A stretch of DNA of 64,000 nt from contig OU612065.1 in the NCBI GenBank assembly GCA_914767715.1, positions 26,538,001 through 26,602,000 of the forward strand, given 5' to 3'. The notes below the pieces were generated by a model, which did not search any database, was not told the origin of the DNA, and worked only from the letters and a program-made list of their open reading frames with translations. The translations under genes and the position numbers were made by a program. Numbering within the stretch: the first letter of the stretch is position 1; each line of letters begins with the position of its first letter. The stretch is from Membranipora membranacea (Eukaryota; Bryozoa; Gymnolaemata; Cheilostomatida; Membraniporidae). Positions 49,078 through 61,955 of this stretch are shown here, piece after piece.

Positions 49078-52000
49078 ATGGCAGGACAGGATGCCGACCC
49101 ATGGCTGTCTGTGACAAACGGTAAGCATTATTGCCGTTGATTGATCGCTACTTGCTGTTGGATCAAACCCTGCCTGAGATTTCATTCTGAAATCATTTAC
49201 TGCTTGATAGACTCGCAAAGAGTTTCAGAGAATGATTTGGGAACGAATTTGTCGAATCAAAAAACATATAATGAGAGGGGTTTGAGGGAGGAGATTGCGA
49301 TTGCGATGATCTGGCTGAAAAAACCTAGCTTATTCTAGTGTAAATATACCCCCTGATTGCAAACCTGGACAAATATTTGCTAGATTGTATAGTTGGGAAA
49401 CTAAGTGCACAGGTCTTTGCGATCAATGATCTATGAAAATGGAAATACACCGAAAGATCAATCTACAACTGGCAATTGAATCATCTGTGTTGCGACAACG
49501 ACAGAACACGTGCCACTATTATGTGGCCTACAATTTTTAGAATTTTAATTGTACTCTGCTTGAAACATGATTAGTCTAAGTACATGATATATTTAGAACT
49601 TTTTCCTCACACCGATAATGCTAACCTATATTTACAGCCACACATTACGCACTTGATGGTTTACCGATGAGAGTTAGCCACCATTTTAGACCTAAACCAC
49701 CACGCAAGGTAAGCCCTCGCAAATATATCATTACACTAGCTGTACTGTACTGGTATGTCTAATCTCTTTATCACATGCTCTACCAAATATGATAAGAATG
49801 TCAAAAGATTTCAGAGTCTCACTCTCTCAAGATAGGTCAGTTCAGCTGGCGGACCAGCTGAGCTGACCTACTTCAGGAAAAACAATGTCGCTACTTGTTT
49901 ATTATCGCAAAATGATCGCCCACTTTCCATGTTATGCTTAGTTATCCGTTGAAAAAAGACGCATCCCACCTCATTGAACATGTCAAGATACCAACCAATG
50001 AATGTTCATTGCTCTTGCACTGAGCTCAGTCCAGAAATATTCTTCGAATTAGTCTTTGGCCTATAAATATAACGCCGTTGAAGTATTCTTTATGTGGCGT
50101 AGGAGTAGACTGTGGAAAATCTTATATCACACATGAATTAATCAAAATCTTGAATACCAGGTCATGAGCTACAAGCAACACTTTGTTAAGGTTTCCACTT
50201 AGATAGGGGGGGGGGGGGGGGCTGCTTCTAAGTTCCTATCTGCTAGCAGCAATGACATACAGGTTGGGAAAGCTGTTAGAAAAGGTAATTTGAATTGGAG
50301 GCTTGTGAATCAACCCATCTCTAAAATAACTTCTATTATTGTTTTTAGGAGTCACTCCCATCTGGACTAAGATTCAATCGAGCACAATCAAAAGCTCTAG
50401 ATTTTGTGGTGAGTTTTATTCTCTCAACTTTCTCAAAGCACGTGATGTCAGATCTCACCGTAGATATAAGCTGACTTTTTTTCCATATGGTTCTGAGATT
50501 TATTGTCATTTATATAATTGATATTTCCTAAGTAATCAGCAAACTGAGTATGGATGATTGTATCTTACTCAAATTGGTGCTCTATAAGTATGCTGCGATC
50601 ACTTTTGACAGAGCAAACAAGCAGTGCTCTTTGGTGTTTTGTCTTCGCGCTACCGATGGTACCACTGTGTTGGGTTAGTTATGTTATATTTTTAGGCACT
50701 AAGAAACTGAAATATTTCTCAGTAAATGAAATTTCATGTACTTCATACATTCTTTACTACACTATTATAGTGTTGTTAGTGTTGGAGAGTTCACACAGAC
50801 TTTGTCAATTTTACACCCCATACTGCAGTACTGCAGTACTGCTGTCTTGTCTTCACTACTGAGTTGGTTTAGTTATGTTACAGCTTTAGGTGCCTGCATT
50901 GGCCCCTAAGGCTTTGGTTTATTGACAAAGAAAAAAATGTGATTTAATAGAGCTACAGATATTATGGATTAATAGCTTCATCTGTGGTGTGTTGCCAGAA
51001 ATTAACCTGTATTGCCTATTATTTCAGTATAAATATGAAACTGAGGAAGGCTTTATAAAGTGGCAAGATGATACACTCAATGAAAAAATACAAAGAGAAC
51101 GGGAGAGGAAAGAGAAATTAGAAGCTGAAGAGGAGCGTTTAAAAGCTGAAGCAGAAAAAGAAGCTCTTGAAGCCAAAGCTGCCGAGGAAGCTAGAAAAGA
51201 AAAGTTAAAATCTGAACAAAATACCAGTAGACTATCGCCTGTACCAATGAAACCTAGTCGCCCAGCACCAACTCCACCAGTGAAGAAAGCGCCTGGACAC
51301 ACCGCTACCAATACAGTATCTAATTCTATACTACTACCAGAACGAGCTTCCCCTACTCCCCCCTCAGTACAACCGGTCTCAGCCCTCAAAGCTGAGGCTA
51401 TGAGTCTGAGAGATTTTGAGAATTTAGGCGAAGACCCTTTTGACACCGCTGAGTTAAAAACAATTAATGATATGGAAGTTCTTGAGTCTGTATTAGCTAA
51501 TTCTCAAGGTGTTGTGACGGACATTACCCTCAATCAAGGAACAAAGGAAAGTGTTACTAAACATCAAGATGATAGTCCAGCAGAGGAACAATTGTATATG
51601 AACCCTGCGGAAGTACTTAAACAAAGAGTACCATACGAGAACATTTCACTGTCTAAGCCCCAACCATCAATGGTAGCTACTGCAAGAAATAAGGGGCCTG
51701 TGGCTTCACCAAGGACTTCTGTGATAGAAAATAATCTAAATGGGTGTTCACAAACTGCCTCCTTCAATCCGAAAACAGAAACTGTCAATATTGAACCAAA
51801 GTCAAAACCAAGTCAGGCTTCATATGAGATTCATATACCGACGAAGGTGAAACCACCCATTAAACCTAAGCCTCAAGTCATCAATTCAGCCAGGGGCGAT
51901 GAAGCTTCCAATGGCGATGCAGGGCACAAAGTTCCCAACAATGGTAATAATGTGCAATCTTTGGCAAATGCATTATCAAAGGACTTGGATGTCAACAAAT

Positions 52001-54248
52001 ACAGGCCTCCTGGTGCTCCAAAAGGTTTTTCATATCTTCCTCCTGCGCAAACCGCAGAAACAAAAACTGCTGACACTGGAACGGACCTGAAGGATATTGA
52101 ATGGCCTTCTCTTGATGCTACAAAGTCGAATCCTCCTACGCCAGAGGTAACGGAAGCCGCTCAGCCACGCGCAAACAAACGATACGACCCTCCTCCGCGA
52201 CCAGTAACGATGCCAGCTTCTGCCCAAAATAATCTAAACACTAAAATGACTAACCCATTTTTAGCCACAGGTAACTCGGCTAAAAACAGTGCAATACTAA
52301 AAAAAAAAGTACCACCAGCAAAGCCGCCACCTCCAAAGCTTCCACCACCACCAAAGATCACCAGACAACAAGATCCTGCTAAAACAACCAAGGTAAAATT
52401 TTTGACTATTGGGTTGCTTGTCATGAAAAGTACAGTTTCACATCACCTGGCTGGTTTTATTACATTGCATTCCAATGTGATGACACACCCTGATAACTAC
52501 TAGGTAACAATTTTGGTAAAAGAAATTTGATGTGTAATTGAATTGATTGGTTAACACCCACCCACCCATAGAGATTTTGGATCAGATCAAGGAGTTAGAG
52601 ATCAGAGTCATAATAGATTTTCCATAACTCAAGGCAACATGTCTAAGGTCTAAGGTGGTCATTGGAATTTGTCTAAAACCTGTCAAATCAGGAAGAAACC
52701 CACCTGTAAATAGATCCACTGCTACATATCAAAATTCTATCGGCAATCCAACCTTTCATGTTATGAAATTGTTTACACTTGATAGGATGAGATGCTGGGC
52801 AGCTTACTAGACATGGGGTTTGATAGAAGACAAATTGAAGCAGCTATGACACACCTAGGTTCTGAACAGCACCAAGTAAGTGTTGCATTTAGAAGATTAT
52901 ACATTGATTTTGTAGTTAGCATAATCAACCAGTGTTTATGCTTAATGTGCGGCTATCCCTAGTCTTTCTGTTTCTACATCAGTTGATGTTTCCAATGCCA
53001 TTCCATTGCTGTTTGGCATAAACCATACGCTTCCCCCAATTGATTTATGACTAACATCTGTAACAGTTGCGTCATGAATTTACATTAATTCAGCTATTAT
53101 TGTTATCCAGAAAAGTACAAAACTCAACGAAACCAATGAGTATTTAGTATCTTCAACAAGGACGACACAAATAGTAGCAATTTTTATGCCAACAGATGAT
53201 GGATCCACCCAATATTAAAACAGTGGATCGCAGCACACATATGCCATGATAGATGAGCAATTCCAGACTGGTCATAAAACACAGGTGAAACACTGACCCT
53301 TTTTTCTCATTTTAGTTGGTTGAGCATCTATGTGCTGTACAGCAGTTAGCTACCAATGGTATCAGATGGGAGAATGCCCAGCAGGGGATTCTCATGTTCA
53401 CCACCGACCTTACTAAGGTAAGTTTATGAATACTTGCTCTGACCTTTGACCTCATCCGCCTGGTAGCATGCTGAAGAGATATACACCCGAGGGTGCTGGG
53501 GGCTGGAACATTCAACCTTGCAAACTCCCCCAATGGGATTCGAACCCACAACTCTTTCGACACTAATCGCCTGGCAGCGAATAGCAAGCACGCTAACCGA
53601 TAGCGCCATCTCACCATCCCTAAAAAAGAACAGGTTGATGGCGCTAATAAGCACGCCCGCTATTTGCTCTTCAGAGTTGTGTTCTCTCGTCCCGTAGCTC
53701 ATTCCACTCCACCATTGCCACCCTATGCAGCACATCATACGTGTTAGGGTTGTTGGCCTTACGTGGCCCATTTCTGGGACCCCTTATAGTGAGTTTTAGT
53801 GAGGATATAAGTGCATTGATTAATGTACGTGTTTACTTATTAGTGTATGATACATTACACATTCCTAAAAAGATTGACTGCTAATATATACGGGGTTTGA
53901 AATCACTTCCTGGCTCCTGCCTACCCTTAATTCAAGCCCTCAAACTGATCCAGGATAGCTGGTAGTTTCATCTCATTGTCAACCACAGGAGCTTGTAATG
54001 AAATGCTACTACCAGCTATCCCGGCACAGTTTGGAAGTCAAAATAGCCTTTGCTGAAAACCGACCCAATTTTCTTAATGCCCAATCATAGTAAGCAGAAT
54101 GTTGATCCTCTGATTTTTGTAGGCTGAGAAATTTGCCAAGTCATACCAGCAGCTGAAGGAGTTTGGCTTTCAGGATGAGCAAATGAAGGAAGCCCTTATT
54201 AACTGTGATATGGATGTAGACAAGGCGCTGGAGAAGCTTCTTCCATAG
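49078..54248 (+). CDS. UBAP1: UBAP1 ortholog, ESCRT-I subunit
   Basis: Exons: 49078-49120, 49638-49708, 50349-50408, 51028-52392, 52786-52875, 53316-53417, 54123-54248 (TAG). Phases agree; 1857 nt, 618 aa (human 502). The N-terminal UMA domain (residues ~18-75) shows D-G-L-P-x-R-V...F-R-P-K and L-P-S-G-L-R-F, the region that binds ESCRT-I/MVB12-type partners. A charged coiled coil (residues ~72-115) and a Pro-rich linker follow. The family's central acidic motif, D-F-E-N...E-D-P-F-D-x-x-E-L-K-T-I, is at about residue 185. A poly-Pro tract P-P-A-K-P-P-P-P-K (~490) could bind SH3 domains. The C-terminal SOUBA bundle (residues ~513-618; L-L-D-M-G-F, L-K-E-F-G-F and A-L-E-K-L-L) binds ubiquitin. 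The protein sorts ubiquitinated cargo into multivesicular bodies; role by homology. A 5' UTR exon exists upstream. Confidence 0.9.
49834..49869. repeat. 36-bp inverted repeat
   Basis: AGGTCAGTTCAGCTGG, four bases, then its complement with one mismatch, in UBAP1 intron 2. It resembles a short foldback; no flanking duplication was seen. Confidence 0.8.
50206..50221 (+). repeat. G16 homopolymer
   Basis: Sixteen consecutive G in UBAP1 intron 2. Confidence 0.9.
53440..53620 (-). mobile_element. tRNA-derived SINE (minus orientation)
   Basis: On the minus strand the head is GGGATGGTGAGATGG, followed by a pol III box A-like TGGCGCTATCGGTTAGCG and a box B GGGTTCGAATCCC (53535-53547 on the plus strand). 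The spacing is larger than in a real tRNA and no acceptor stem forms, so it is a SINE. It lies in UBAP1 intron 6. The tail end is approximate. Confidence 0.75.
53938..54034. mobile_element. Short foldback element, ~97 bp
   Basis: Left arm CAAACTG..CC.GGATAGCTGGTAG..TTTCAT and right arm ATGAAA..CTACCAGCTATCC.GG..CAGTTTG are complementary over about 32 bases with small gaps. Probably a degraded small MITE in UBAP1 intron 6. Confidence 0.7.
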
Positions 54249-54889
54249 ACAAGCCAACAGCAGATTATGTGACAGCAATTCCAGTAAAGGTCTTTTTTAA
54301 CCAATGGAATTTCCATTCCTCCTTCAGTTCAAGCTGAACCGCTTACTAATTCTGGAGATGGTTTATAATTGCATCATATCATTACCATTCATATATTTAT
54401 CTTTTAACAGTCATCATTCTGTGAATCATGGACATTGTGCATTTATAGTTAATCAGATTTTAATTGTATCCCCCTGGCTTTCTCCAAGAAAAGCGTACTG
54501 GAGGCAGGATTTAGGTGCAAATGCTATACACAATTGGAGCTATTTTTAATTTTCTAGTTTCGTAAATATAGAGGTAATATTTAAAACTTAAAATGCTCAT
54601 ACTTTATTCATTATGAAATAATATTATTACAACGATAAAAGATTAACATGAGTGTAGATAAAAAAGTTGCGGGTGATAGAAACATCTAAATAGAACGATG
54701 GTCATAGAAATAGTCACATGAGGGGTTGGACCTGATGTGATAACATAAAATACTGAATAGTAGAGCGGCACAAATAGATATTATGGTAAGTTAAAAATGG
54801 ACAGCCAACCAATGATAATCAACCATGACTAGCAAGCTATTTACAGCGGGAATGAGATGAGATTACTGTATACTGCATTGAACATTAAA
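54249..54889. other. Convergent 3' region, UBAP1 and NASP
   Basis: The two stop codons are 641 bases apart. The region is the combined 3' UTRs; no other feature was seen. Confidence 0.6.
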
Positions 54890-57800
54890 TTAATGACCAT
54901 TGGCCACAACTTCAGCCTGTCCATTTTCTTTGGCCACACCATTCTCTTTCTCCTCAGTCTTGGTGACTTCAGACTTTGGCTTCTTAGCATCCTCGTTGTC
55001 TTGCTCCTCTGGTTTACGCTTTCTCACCAGGTTTGAGATGTCGTTAGCCTTCTTGGTTTGGATGGTGGAGATGGGAGCAGCAGTAGCAGAAGCAGAACTG
55101 TTAGAAGAGTCCCCGAATCCAATAGTGGTCTGAGCGGCGGTCTTAGCCATGTTCTTTAACTCGGTCTCTGCTCTCTCAGCATTTCGAGACTCATCCTCGG
55201 CATCCTCAACCTATGAAAAATGTACAGTTAGTTAAATCATCAGCCAGATGTTGAAATGTCTCTGGTTAAATTTAGAGTCGCCTCTCTTGGCACTGATAGC
55301 TACAAGTTGGTCCATTGATGTGTCAGCTATAATGGATTCAGAACTTGTGATCAAAGATGAGAAATGCAGTCCAACAACCATACATAAATAGCCATACGCT
55401 TGTTCAGGGTCATATATGTTCCCCTCATCCATATAATATTTATCAGTCACCAACACAGCATGCTATGAGTCTATTCATACCAGCTTTAAAAAACAATTGA
55501 GCCTCAATTGGGTTACTGAAAGGATGAGAGCAGTTTTGGTAGCCCTTCATACCATCATTACTCACCTTGGCAATGATATCTGGCAGAAGGGTTCTGAGAT
55601 CATCAAGCTGTTTCTGATTTTTCTCTTTGTCTTCTCCTTCAAGCTTCTTTTCAAGGTTACCGATCCTGGTCTCTATCACCTGTTTTAATTGAAAAGAACA
55701 AAATAGTCTCAATACAGACAAGGTCACTGTTTCTGCCAAATGCCATAGGTCGAAAAAAAACTCATGATAAATGAACTGCACAGAATTGCTATAGGAAAGG
55801 GAAAGCAGACATATACATATAACTATGGCCGCATAGCACAGCTTGGTTTATAAAGCCTTTCCAGGACACATAGACATACATTGGAGTCTTAAAATGTCGA
55901 GATCCAAGGTATTTGGAGTTCTCTCCTAAATGCATCATGCAGATGTTAGGGAGAGGATAACTTCATAACCAGATGTACGCAGTTGATCCAAAAACTACCC
56001 GATTCATATGCCATATCTGTGCAAGAAAATGAATTAAAATTAAGGGTCCGTGCACGATTGTACTCACAGACTTTGCGGTCCTAAGCTCTGTCACAGCGGT
56101 GGTGTATCCCTTATTAAGTAGGTGAGCGTTTCCGAGCTGGTAGTGAGTCTCAGCTATAAACCTGCTATCGGCCTCCAAACAAGCCAGCTGTATCTCCAGA
56201 CAACTCTTCATATCCTGGACAGCCTGCTCATAAGCTCCAGTCTCCAGACTGACCTCACCGAGAGTTTTGTATACCTCGCTCAGCTTTAGCTGCCAAATTT
56301 ACAGACAAGTCATTATAAACTTCACACAATTGTCTAGTGAGATATGAAATTGGGTGATAAACAGCTTGACTGGTGTCCAAGACAAAACAAACAATCAAAA
56401 TATCACAACTATGGGCAATTTGCATGTCTACCACGCCTCCGCAGAGCTTCATGAAATCAACAAACACAAAAAACGGCTCAATAACACAATACTAAGCCAT
56501 TACATCACTGATCAATGCTGTTTTGCAATTCCTACCTTGAGTGCTTTTTTGTCTTCGTCAGAAACCTCTGTACCTTCTGCCTGTTTGTTGTAGATTTTTT
56601 TGGATAGTTCCAGTACCTCCCAGGCAAGCTGAAGGTTTGGTACATCGTCAGCATCCTCCCCTTCCTCCTAACAAAGTAACAACAAAGGATATTACTCATT
56701 GTGTATAAGTGCATTATGTGTGGGTAAAAACAACAAAACAATAATATATTCTAGCAGAACAGCCTGGCTTACTGACAAATCATTGGTATCCCTGTTGCCG
56801 ATAAAAAAACTTGGCATCACACCTACATAGAGCCAATATCCTGGTCTCTCACAAACCCCCATCAACAATCATGTATTTGTATGTAGTTGTATGTATTTTT
56901 ATCCCTCCTAAAATCAGCAGTGTGATGTACTGGAGTGAATTCCACCAGGAAAAAAGAGTAAGGAGTAAAAAACAAAGGAGTAATTTATCAAATGATAAAA
57001 AATGGTTACTAATCATGTTCAGAAAATACATAAAATCAAGCATGTAAGTACCTGAGAAGAGCTGGCACCATCATCATTGCCCTCTTCATCATCAGCACTT
57101 TCCTCATCCTCCGCCGCCGCATCCTCACCATCACCTGCAGCTGCTGAGTCATCATCCATCTTCTCTTCTGGCTTCTCTTCTGCTGCAGACTTACTCTCCT
57201 CAGATTTTACTTCCTCGGTCTTACTTTCTGCAGTCTCGCTCTGCTCAGTTTTATCTCCTGCAGGTTTGTTTTCTTCAGATTTGATTTCTGATGCATCTGT
57301 TTTCTCTGCATCAGCAGATTTGTCTTCAGATTTACTTTCAGCATCATCCAGCTTTTCTCCATCTTAACATTTAAAAGGGGAACAAATGAGTAACTGGCTC
57401 ACATTAGAGTAATAGAGCAAGAGAGAAACACATTAACATGCATAAGTGGCTGTTTTGGAAAAGGGCCAATAGTCAGGTCAGTATAGATACTTGCACAGCA
57501 TATCTACAGATCAAATTCTGAATACCAAGTCATGCTGAGTGGACTTCCTCAAATGATACCAATAATAACAATATCCCAGACAGGAGGCCTAAATAGATAG
57601 TACACAAACATCAAGCTTGATTCAGAGATTAAAATTGGTTTTGTGTTTGGTTACAAAAAAACGTTGGAACAAAGACGAGAGAGCAGTGAAATACAGGACA
57701 AGATTTACACATATCAAGCACCTTTAGGAGCTTCTTTGTTTTCTGATGCGGCTGAGTCTTTTTTGGCCTTTTCTTCCTCAGACATAGCTGAGTAAACTTT

Positions 57801-59770
57801 ATCAATAATTTCTTCCCTTTCTACATCTGAACAAAAACCAACAACAATCACACAACAATTGCAGAGAGTAACTCCGACAATCAGGAGCGACCTAATCACA
57901 GGTTTCCGGCTATTATTTCATCCCAAAATTCAGTTGGTCCAATGCTGCAGACTGATAATGAATGATGAAATTGTCTTGGCTAATTTCAAATTTCAAGCCA
58001 GAAGACAATTTGCAATGATAACAGAAAACAAGTAACATACTGAACGAGAACACAACTCTCACGCCATAGCAAATACGTTGAGATACCATGAACACTCAAT
58101 TTTGATAATTGCTCTGCAAAACCATTCACACATGCGTAAGCTCAGACTATGTATTATGCACACAACTGACTACTACAAGTTCATCATGTCCACATATACC
58201 AGCAACTAATTTCAGTGAAAGCCAAAGTACGCTTTCATTGCTTGAACGATGACACATACTGTAATTAAATGCCTACGGGTTAATTATGAATGTCTGAAAA
58301 AGCTGTATGGTACAGCTTTGTCCCACATACCTTTTACTTCACTTGCTTTCTCGAATTGTTCCGACTCTGATAAATCTGCTTCGTTCTCTTCCTCAGCAGC
58401 GACTACAGGATTAAAAAGATGGCACTGTCAAATTTGAAATGTTGAGTAACGGAAAAGGATGTCTAACACAATAGTTGCTAGATTTCCCAAAAGGATACTT
58501 AACCAGCAGTTTTTATTTCCCCTTTCTGTTACAATTAGAAATACCTTCAACATCGCTGATGTAAATAAATGCATAACAGAACTGTTTCATTTTAACACTG
58601 ACCTCCATCTAGAGCATTTCCAAGCACACCGTTCTCCATCCTTGCCAACTCCAACAAGGCTCTGCCATAGTAGTAATATGCCTCGGCAAGCTCATTACCC
58701 TCCTCTCCATATTTCTCAGCTAGCAGCTGACAAGCATCGGCTAACGATTCCACAGCTTGAGGGTACTCGTCACACAGCAGGTTACGTTTGCCAGCGTTGA
58801 GCTTTTCGTGAGCATCGGGTTTTGCCTCAGCAGAACTGAATAAAGGAAAGAACGGGATTTAAGCATAGTGACATTCTTCATATTCAAATCTTCACTATCA
58901 GTGGTGGATTCTCACTGAGCTACAGCAAAGTATAGGCTAATTTAGCAAGCCACGGTGTCACGTTTTGAGAATCCGATATGTAGGCATCACAACAACAATA
59001 ACGCATCAAATTAAGATTATAACAACTTGCTGTGAGGATGATACACTTTGAAAAATGGTAGGTCAAAAATCATCATTTTGTGATTGGTGAACTGAAAGCA
59101 AGGAGCTGCTGAACTGAAAGTAAGGAGTTACTTCTTGCTGAGTGACAGTGATAGATCAAGGAGTACTCCTTGGATCAATGAGGGAGTTCATCGCTTGGAT
59201 AGATCATGATCATCATTGATAGGCAGGGATTCGATTATTATATAGTCACAGAAGTGGTGGTACAAAAATGACCGACATAGATAAGATAGATCGATAATCC
59301 TTTACAAATATCAATAGAATTGAATCACAGATAAGACTAATTAATAATATCTGCAGCTGAATTAATGATAATGAACAATCCAATCACCCCCTTAAAAATT
59401 TAATTACCACTGGCAAGAGCTTAATTTTAATAATAATCCTGACATCTATCTAGTATCTATCTATTCTTCTATCATTATTATCATTAATCTATCTTTTCTT
59501 TTGTTCATGTTTACTTTGCACAATTATATTATTGTCAGTTATACTAAGAGGCTTTGAAAGTGGTAGGCTTACAATACATACCTAAGAAAGTAATTTGTCT
59601 CTCCAAACAAATAAATAGTATTACTTTTTTGGCTGAGTGAGTCTGAACTGAATTTGGGTTAGAAGAAAAAAATACCTGCTGATTTCCTCTTTCTGTGGCT
59701 CCTCTGTCTTAGTTGTTGGTTCTTGCTCTTCTACTGGCTTAGTGGGTTGTTGTTCAGCAACTGGAGCCAT
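54890..59770 (-). CDS. NASP: NASP ortholog, histone H3/H1 chaperone
   Basis: Exons in transcript order: 59676-59770 (ATG), 58603-58835, 58331-58402, 57722-57826, 57052-57362, 56536-56667, 56068-56289, 55566-55679, 54890-55210 (TAA). Phases agree; 1605 nt, 534 aa. The first TPR is in exon 2 (residues ~35-95: A-x-A-Y-Y-Y-Y-G-R-A-L-L-E). A long Glu/Asp/Lys-rich insertion (residues ~110-285, exons 3-5) interrupts the second TPR, as in NASP/N1-N2/Sim3. It resumes with N-L-Q-L-A-W-E-V-L-E-L-S-K-K-I-Y. The SHNi-TPR repeats are in exon 7 (L-x-E-V-Y-x-x-L-G-E-V and T-H-Y-Q-L-G-N-A-H). A coiled-coil capping helix (exon 8) and a basic bipartite NLS-like R-K-R-K...K-K-P-K are near the C-terminus. NASP keeps soluble H3-H4 stable and supplies H1. 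Function by homology. Confidence 0.94.
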
Positions 59771-60656
59771 GTTTAGAAGATTGATAAGGCTGTCTCTTAT
59801 GATCTTTTTGATTGAAGGAATATGTCACACAACCACTCAATCACTCTGCTCTTGATGAAATGATTAATTATTGTTCTTTGTCCAGTTTGACTCCCGCCAG
59901 ATGATGACATCAAAAAGTCTCCAAACAAAAGTCAGATCTGGAGACTTTTCACAAGATTCAAACTATTCAATACAGTCTGTGGCAGAGAAATTGAGAAAAT
60001 AATGATGTTTGTCAAATTCAAAGAGGTTACGGACTCATATACTTTATTTCTTAAATGAAATTATTCTAAAATCTGTTTTCACTCTGTTTCTTTGTTTGAA
60101 ATCCTTCACTCACTCATTGTTTGACTTCCTTTCATTCTGATTTCAGGATTCTCGACAATAGGTTGAACACTCAGCTGTTAATAAAGGGTAGATTCTACAT
60201 CACACAGGTGAGCTCACAATCTTCAAACATATCACCATATAGGTTAGACTTATTGGGTATTGAATGTTGTAGATAATTTGAAGCATGGTGCTCATGGTAC
60301 AACTAAAACAATAAGATTATTATTATGTAGTCTTATTTATTACTGAATGAATGAAACTAACATTCAAATCATAACAAACTCGCCACACATGTCTTCTACT
60401 TGGCAACTTATCACTCTTTCTTCTCTTTTCATATTTTTAAAGTTAATTTTCACTTGGTTTATTGGATGTTGAAAACCTACCAATAAATAACAAGCAGTCA
60501 TGTAAAAACAATGATATGATGATGTAGATTGTTGTTGGAAGCTTCTAGACTTTTTTCTTTCCTAACAACTAACCCACATTCTTCTAATCTATCTATGAAA
60601 CTAAAACATTGTTGTAAACAGATTGTTCAATTGTTCATATCTTACAGTAAACCAAG
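59771..60656. promoter_or_regulatory. Divergent region NASP (-) / BTF3 (+)
   Basis: Start codons are 886 bases apart on opposite strands, so the genes probably share a bidirectional promoter. A possible BTF3 untranslated exon at about 60147-60208 is bounded by TTTCAG and GTGAGC. The TTACAG acceptor at 60642-60647 lies just before the BTF3 ATG. Confidence 0.5.
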
Positions 60657-61665
60657 ATGAATCCAGAGAAGCTCAAAGCCATGCAGGAGCAGGTCAGAAC
60701 AGGCGGTAAAGGGTCAGTCAGAAGGAAGAAGAAAGTCATCCACAGAACTGCCGCCACAGACGATAAAAAATTACAGACATCTCTAAAGAAATTGGGTGTA
60801 AATAACATCCCAGGAATTGAAGAAGTTAACATGATCAGAGATGATGGTACCGTCATCCATTTCACCAACCCAAAAGTACAGGCCTCCCTCGCCGCCAACA
60901 CATTTTCAATCAACGGACATGCCGAGAACAAACGTAAGCCAGCGTCCTTCTTTCAGTTATCCTCCTGTTATAAATAATAATTTTTTGCTTCAAAACAGAA
61001 TACTCTCTGTCAATCATATGCAGGACTTGATCATTATTAGAAATTGTCATTTACTTTTCTAAATAATTAGGCCCACTATAAATATAAAGCCTAGCATGTG
61101 GAATAGAAACACCATGGTTGGCCCAAATTCACACACACAATCATACGACTTAGATGACATTTACTCTTCTTTTGTAGAAATTACTGAAATGCTGCCCGGA
61201 ATACTCAATCAATTAGGTGCTGACAACTTGGCCAATCTCAAGAAACTGGCGTCAACTGTTGCAGGATGTAAGTAGACAATTTGACTGAATGCTTTAATTT
61301 AATTGATGGATTATTTGGCTTTGGTAAGCAATTTCGTTACAACAGTTCATTGGGCTTGTAATGTGGTACAACCATCTTATTCTCAGCTGACTTAAAATGA
61401 TTGCCTACCATGACAAATCAAAACCGATAAGGTCGCATCCATAGTTTCTGTAAGTGTATCCTATTTTTATCAGCGGAGAATTAAATAATATATATAGATT
61501 AGGAAGTGAGTTGGTCATTATAAACCCATATTGAACCTTATCACATCTTTGATTTTAGTGGCAAACTCAAGTAGTGAAAAACCAGCTGGACCTACGGAAC
61601 TGGATGAGGATGACGATGTGCCAGATTTAGTTGAAAATTTTGATGAAGCATCTAAAGATGATTAA
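60657..61665 (+). CDS. BTF3: BTF3 / nascent polypeptide-associated complex beta
   Basis: Exons: 60657-60933 (ATG), 61178-61267, 61559-61665 (TAA). Phases agree; 474 nt, 157 aa, the normal BTF3 length. It starts M-N-P-E-K-L-K. The ribosome-binding motif R-R-K-K-K is at residues 22-26. The NAC domain follows (residues ~35-100: L-Q[19 protein letters not shown], and V-I-H-F-x-N-P-K-V-Q-A-S). The acidic tail is typical. With alpha-NAC it binds nascent chains at the ribosome exit and prevents mis-targeting to the ER. Polyadenylation signal AATAAA at 61897-61902. Confidence 0.97.
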
Positions 61666-61955
61666 TCTTTTCCTGTATAGAACTGTAGTCTTTATTCTTA
61701 TATCTACTCTCCCCAAGTTAAAAAATGTGTGCAAGTATTTTATGTACTGATTAAAAAAACTGGACCTCTGCTAATGATCAGCTTGTTAATGTTTTTATGT
61801 GTGCAGCTTACTGCTTGTTATGTTCTATGTGATTGTAATATGTACATTGTGTTTTGGTTAATAACCCTAGCAGGCTGATCTTGTATATGCTCCACAAATA
61901 AAACCCTCGTATTTAAGAAGTGTCAATCTTGTTAGCTATTTAGCCGGCTCTTCAT
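61666..61955. other. BTF3 3' UTR, probably overlapping the opposing gene's 3' UTR
   Basis: AATAAA for BTF3 lies at 61897, only about 55 bases from the stop codon of the minus-strand gene at 61958-61956. The transcripts probably overlap tail to tail. Confidence 0.5.

Noticed and set aside
53535-53620. Possible tRNA gene (box A and box B present)
   Set aside because: No acceptor-stem pairing and wrong spacing; it is a SINE.
53312-53771. Minus-strand ORFs of 101 and 115 residues
   Set aside because: They run through the tRNA-derived SINE and antisense of a UBAP1 exon; no protein family.
57077-57367. Plus-strand Ser-rich ORF
   Set aside because: Antisense of the acidic NASP exon 5; its composition is explained by that exon.
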